64,000 nt of DNA from Hypomesus transpacificus (lineage: Eukaryota; Chordata; Actinopteri; Osmeriformes; Osmeridae): positions 16,513,942 through 16,577,941 of the forward strand of contig NC_061073.1 of the NCBI RefSeq assembly GCF_021917145.1, written 5' to 3'. The notes under the pieces were generated by a model. That model was not told where the DNA came from and ran no database searches. It was given only the letters and a program-made list of their open reading frames with translations. Below, one piece after another: positions 59,501 to 64,000 of this stretch (position 1 is the stretch's first letter; each line of letters begins with the position of its first letter). A program made the translations under genes and the position numbers.

Positions 59501-62418
59501 TATATAGATCAAGAAAAAGGTTAAAAAGTTATACGGTATTGATATGCACTGGGTTGTGTTCCGTTCCGGGTTGGGATTGAACTAGGTGCCAAACTCCACC
59601 TCTCTTCCTCTCCTGCTCCAGGTTGGAGGTGGGGTGGGGAGGGACCCAGGCTGTGAGGATGTCCCAGTGGAGGTGGATGAAAACAAGGACAGCTCCCCCA
59701 TTCTTCTGCCCTCACCCACAGAGGGGCCCTGTGCAGACCCGCCCCCTACAGACCTGCCCAGGCCCTATTGGGTAAGAGCTGCCACTCAGTTGGATACTAG
59801 GGGTATGCCATTCTGATGCAACACATCGTGGGTTGCTTGTTGAAAAGGTACTTGTTGACATGACTTTGCATCATGTTTTTCCTATAAATATCTGTTAAAA
59901 TATATAAATAGAGAAAATCAAGTACTGATAAAACATAAGGTACTGTACATATACAACAGTTAGTTCTGACCAAGTCATTTGATTGGACAAGAGACCAAGA
60001 AGATATTTGACAAAAACAGCACTGGGACTTTTAATTTATGTGTGTGCCTCCGCTTACATTAATGACCATTATCTATCAATACAAAGTTTGTGTTTTTTGG
60101 AAACAGTCCAGTGGAGTTGCAGAACAATTTTGTGTTGTCAGAGCCAAATAAATGATTAAATAATCAAAAAATTATAGTCGCTTTGTTTACTAATTATTTG
60201 CGCTTGTAGAACTGTTATATTAAGGAAAAATATGAGTTAATTATACGACACACCTGTAAATTCATGTCATGTGTGTAACATGTAGCTACGTGCAAGCACC
60301 TATGCGTGGCTGCTGCTGGCATACCCTATTCTGGCCCTGGCCCACAGTCTGGCCTGCCTCCTGGCCTGGACCCTGGTCTTCACCATCCCTGTGGCCAAGA
60401 TGAATGCCCGCACCCTGCGTGTCATCCTCCTCATGCCCCCAGAGGCCGTCGCTGTCTCCAGCTGCTTCCCGAGGAAGGTGAGCAGACTAAAGTGAAAGGT
60501 CAACATTGAAGGTGAGGCGTGCATTCTAACCAGTCCTCTGTGTTCAGCATCCGACCAGTGAGAGCCGGGCGCTCCTGTGCTGTTACCATGCTGTCAACTG
60601 GTACTACTACAAGTACACCGTGGATGGAATTAATGTGTTTGCTGCCAGTATCCTTTAATCCCCAAAGTGTGTGTGTAACCGTGGCCATTTTGATGAATTC
60701 AAATCCTTAAACTGCCATCCAGACCTCCTTCCTCTGGTGATTGTTGCCCTGGTGATTGGCTATGTTGACAAGGACAACCAGTTCGCCAGCTCCGAGGCCA
60801 AGTTTGCTATGACCATCTGCTCCATCATCCCACTGTCTTACTACATTGGGATGGGCATTGCCAGGTGAGCTCACACAAAGACACTCAGTGCTATTAATAC
60901 ATTTAAAAAGCATCCAATCACAACAATCCCGTTGGCCAGGCAAATAGTGCAGTGATGCCGTGTTTGCAGTATCTCAGCCCAGAGTAACTTTGCTGTGGGC
61001 GCATTGGTGAACGCCACCTTTGGGTCCATCACGGAGATGACCTTCTATATCACTGCCCTGCTCCGCGGCCACAGGGAGGGGAACACCTGCCTGCAGGAGA
61101 TGGTGAAGGCTGCCCTGACTGGAACCTTGCTGGGCTGCATCCTCTTCCTTCCTGTGAGTTGGACGCACACACAAGCCTGGGGCAATTACAGAGTTCAATG
61201 ATGAAATGTTCTCAGTTGTTCCAAGTGAAACTATGTGTCTCGTGGTTGCATTCGCATTTGATTTGTTCACGGTTGTCTGGTAGAGGACTAATCTGGTGGC
61301 TGTCTCTACCAGGGCATCTGCATGATCATAGGAGGACTGAAGCACCCAGAGCAGAGGTTCAACAGCCGCTCTGCTGGCGTGAGCTCTGCCCTGCTCTTCA
61401 TCTCTGTGGGAGGTGAGGTGACTTTGGACCAGTGGCCCCAATACTAGCCCTGACACTACCACAAATCTAGATCAACACAACCCCAACACCACACCAACAC
61501 TGCTGCAAAACCACCACAAAACTCTGGCTCATCCTTCCTGCCCCTCTTCTTTATCCTGTTGTGACCTCCTGCCCCCCCCCCCAGGCGTGTTTGCCCCCAC
61601 ATTGTTCTCCAAGGCATATGGACACCTGCTGTGTGAGGGCTGCACCAACGCCACGGGAAACACCAGCGGACCCTTTGTCTGCCGTAACTGCCACTACGAC
61701 CTGGTGGGCAACGCTAACCTGCATGGAGCACTAATTCACACACGCCAAACCTCCATCCCAATCTCATAACACACATAACACCCCCACCAGCCCTCACCAT
61801 ACACACATCACAGAGCAGCAAAGTATTGTGCAACATACATATACTGCATGCCTTTCTTTCTTATGTTTCCATTTTATTTGTGTTTTATTCAGAGTGAGAA
61901 CAACGACACACTGTTCCACAACCACATTGAGTAAGTCTGACAGCTGAGAACAGAGGTTTGTACACAGTCAATCTTGATAGTGTGATCAATCTGTGTGTGT
62001 GTGTTTTGTGTTCTCATTGCAGGCCACTGGTATACTCCGTCTCTGTCCTTCTGCCTGCTGCCTACATTATTGGCCTCATCTTCACTCTAAAGACACATTC
62101 CTACATTTATGATATTCATGTTGGTGAGGGACAGGGTGAGAGGGGCACACACACACCACATGCACAAAGACAACCCTCATCATGAATACTAATGTGCAAC
62201 CATATGTCTACCACAAAAATCAAGTGTGTTTTGAGTGTTTGAGTTGTTCCATCATGTTGTCTGTTGTAGCTGTGTCCAGCCACCAGGGGGCGGTGGTGCA
62301 CTGGTCCCGCTGGCGGTCCTTCCTCATCCTTATTGTGGCCACCCTCCTGATGTCTGCCTGTGCTGACCTTCTAACAGAGCACATCCAGCCCATACTGAGC
62401 CAACCTAATATCTCCCAG
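56519..62418 (+). CDS. cax1: CAX-type cation/H+ exchanger, 3' end outside window
   Basis: Exons: 56519-56597, 57032-57190, 57300-57406, 57523-57631, 57789-57905, 58082-58143, 59622-59771, 60286-60477, 60548-60647, 60723-60864, 60970-61153, 61313-61412, 61585-61703, 61893-61930, 62023-62123, 62270-62418, then donor GTAAAC. That is 636 codons in phase, so the gene is partial. CAX proteins swap Ca2+ or other cations for protons across vacuolar or endolysosomal membranes. Residues 1-150 are hydrophilic and may be regulatory. Helices start at about 153 (FLITCGNVVYVFLFGWWLSL). The exchanger core holds GALVNATFGSITE (416-428), a form of the cation-binding alpha motif with E428, and later SACADLLTEHIQPI, the second repeat's counterpart. 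A cysteine-rich loop (CEGC, CRNCHYD) lies between. The donors after exons 9 (GTATCC) and 13 (GTGGGC) are non-ideal. The symbol follows the zebrafish gene. The donor of exon 6 is repeated 24 times. Confidence 0.88.
58132..59095 (+). repeat. VNTR made of 24 copies of the cax exon 6/intron 6 junction
   Basis: The sequence TTCATTCAGGAGGTACTCTA followed by a C run and ACTTCCCACCC repeats with a period of about 37-48 bp, set by C-tract length (about 7 to 18). The first TTCATTCAGGAG is the coding end of exon 6 (58143) and GTACTC its donor; 22 identical internal copies follow. The last copy (near 59084-59095) leads into unique sequence (GTACAGATC). Frames of 350-440 codons through it are artefacts. 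Confidence 0.96.
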
Positions 62419-62454
62419 GTAAACACACACACAAATATGAGTTTCAAGCATATA

Positions 62455-64000
62455 CAGTGCCCTCCAAAAGTATTGGAACAGTGAGGCGAATTCCTTTATT
62501 TTTGCTGTAGACTGAAAACATTTGGGCTTGACATCAAATAATGAACGTGAGACCAGAGATCAACGTTTCAGCTTTTATTTCCAGGTATTTACATCAGGAT
62601 CTGATGCACAACTAAGAAAATATCACATTTTGTTTGAATCCACCCATTTGTCATGTGAGCAAAAGTATTGGAACAGATATACTTAAAACATATTTAAGTG
62701 AATAAGACTTAATATTTAGTTGCAAATCCTTTGCTTTCAATAACTGCAGCAAGTCTGTGACCCATTGACGTCACCAAACTTTTGCATTCTTCCTTTTTGA
62801 TGCTTTCCCAGGCTTTCACTGCAGCCTCTTTCAGTTGTTGTTTGTTTTGTGGGGTTCCTCCCTTCAGTCTCCTCTTAAGCAGGTAAAATGCATGCTCTAT
62901 AGGGTTTAAGTCTGGAGATTGACTTGGCCAGTCTAATACCTTCCATTTCTTGCCCCTGATGAACTCCTTTGTTGTTTTGGCAGTGTGTTTTGGGTCGTTA
63001 TCTTGCTGCATGATGAAGGCTCTGCCAATCAGTTTGGTTGCATCTTTCCTTAAATTGGCAGACAAAATGTTTCTGTAGACTTCCGAGTTCATTTTGCTGC
63101 TGCCATAATGTGTTACATCCTCAATGAAGATTAATGAGCCCGTCCTAGAAGAAGCCATGCAAGCCCAAGCCATGACATTACCTCCACCGTGTTTCACAGA
63201 TGAGCTTGTGTGTTTGGGATCATGAGCAGTTCCTTTCTTTCTCCAAACTTTAGCCTTTCCATCACTTTGGTAAAAGTTAATCTTTGTCTCATCAGTCCAT
63301 AAAACTTTGTCCCAGAATTTTTGAGGTTCATCTCTGTACTTTTTGGCAAATTCCAGCCTGGCCTTCCTATTCTTCTTGCTAATGAGTGGTTTGCATCTTC
63401 TGGTGTAGCCCTTGTACTTTTGTTCATGAAGTCTTCTGCGAACAGTAGATAGTGATACCTTCACTCCTGCCATCTGGAGGTTGTTGCTGATCTCACTAAC
63501 AGTTGTTTTAGGGTCTTTCTTTACAGCTCTCACAATGTTTCTGTCATCAACTGCTGATGTTTTCCTTGGTCTACCTGTTCGACGTCTGTTACTTAGTACA
63601 CCAGTAGTTTTCTTTTTCTTCAGGACATTCCAAATGGTTGTACTGGCTATGGCCAATGTTTCTGCAATGGCTCTGATTGATTTTCCATCTTCTCTAAGAC
63701 TCACAATTGCTTGTTTTTCACCCAAAGACAGCGCTCCGGTTTTCATGTTGTTTTCACCTCTGAATACAGTCTGCATAGACAAAACCTATCTTACCCAATC
63801 TGAACCTGAGTGTAGACATTCAGTGGTATTTATTGATTGAATAATGTATGTAATAGGACACACCTGGGCAACAAAACACACCTGTCAGTCATATGTTCCA
63901 ATACTTTTGCTCACGTGACAAATGGGTGGGTTCGAACAAAAAGGTGATATTTTCTAATTTGTGCATCAGATCCTGATGTAAATACCTGGAAATAAAATAT
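62455..64000 (-). mobile_element. Tc1/mariner transposon with intact transposase, right end cut
   Basis: The left end CAGTGCCCTCCAAAAGTATT follows a TA at 62453-62454. An inner TIR repeat (GTGAGCAAAAGTATTGGAAC) lies near 62657. The inverted right arm begins at about 63895 (GTTCCAATACTTTTGCTCAC) and runs off the window. By symmetry with the left arm about 140-200 bp are missing. It sits in the last visible cax intron, antisense to the gene. Confidence 0.95.
62709..63782 (-). CDS. Tc1-like transposase, uninterrupted, 357 aa (DD34E)
   Basis: This is the cut-and-paste transposase of the surrounding element, acting in the nucleus on the element's terminal repeats. The first part has paired helix-turn-helix segments (SIRAIAETLAIASTTIWNVL, then NLQMAGVKVSLSTVRRRL) joined by the AT-hook-like GRPRK. 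The catalytic domain shows the D of LWTDETKINF, the D of QQDNDPKHTA and the E of DLNPIEHAFY, spaced as DD34E. No stop or frameshift is present. The usual start is probably the internal MKTGALSL, 12 residues after the first methionine, giving about 345 aa, normal for the family. Confidence 0.93.
   Translation of the reverse strand: MSMQTVFRGENNMKTGALSLGEKQAIVSLREDGKSIRAIAETLAIASTTIWNVLKKKKTTGVLSNRRRTGRPRKTSAVDDRNIVRAVKKDPKTTVSEISNNLQMAGVKVSLSTVRRRLHEQKYKGYTRRCKPLISKKNRKARLEFAKKYRDEPQKFWDKVLWTDETKINFYQSDGKAKVWRKKGTAHDPKHTSSSVKHGGGNVMAWACMASSRTGSLIFIEDVTHYGSSKMNSEVYRNILSANLRKDATKLIGRAFIMQQDNDPKHTAKTTKEFIRGKKWKVLDWPSQSPDLNPIEHAFYLLKRRLKGGTPQNKQQLKEAAVKAWESIKKEECKSLVTSMGHRLAAVIESKGFATKY

Overview
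The window is nuclear DNA of a vertebrate, almost certainly a teleost fish. It holds spliced genes with GT-AG introns, and all of them have vertebrate relatives. They include a CAX-type cation/H+ exchanger, a family kept by fish but absent from placental mammals. The introns are full of fish-type transposons: Tc1/mariner, hAT, PIF/Harbinger-like, an L2/CR1-like LINE and a tRNA-derived SINE. I cannot name the species.

Layout: 1-9189 is a homogeneous satellite with a 135-bp period; its long open frames are artefacts of a period divisible by three. 9830-25637 (minus) is a 25-exon two-pore channel gene (tpcn2, 755 aa). It faces away from ric8a (26876-40297, plus, 10 exons, 555 aa) across a shared 1.2-kb promoter region. 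Next come cox8b (42618-43444, minus, 2 exons, 67 aa), a possible 44-aa secreted or membrane peptide gene (44852-45369, minus), and tesmin (46308-52404, minus, 10 coding exons, 547 aa, two CXC domains). After a nest of DNA transposons (about 52.8-56.5 kb) comes cax (56519-62418, plus, 16 exons, 636 codons), which runs off the right edge. Its last visible intron carries a Tc1 element with an uninterrupted transposase frame, whose right end is cut by the window.

The genes do not form one pathway. Tpc2 is an endolysosomal cation channel and Cax a vesicular cation/proton exchanger. Ric8a is a cytosolic G-alpha chaperone, Cox8b a respiratory-chain subunit, and tesmin a nuclear germline-type DNA-binding protein. 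From memory, the tpcn2-tesmin pair recalls human 11q13 and the ric8a-cox8b pair recalls mouse chromosome 7, so the block may preserve or fuse two ancestral neighbourhoods.

Two observations stand out. First, a miniature LTR retrotransposon (TRIM, 21963-22425), with a solo LTR elsewhere, carries tRNA-like Pol III A and B boxes inside its LTR. Second, tandem repeats have grown out of 5' splice sites. In cax a minisatellite repeats the end of exon 6 plus its GT donor 24 times, and tpcn2 exon 22 shows a smaller, older example. All exon boundaries come from reading splice signals, reading phase and family similarity by eye; no alignment was run.
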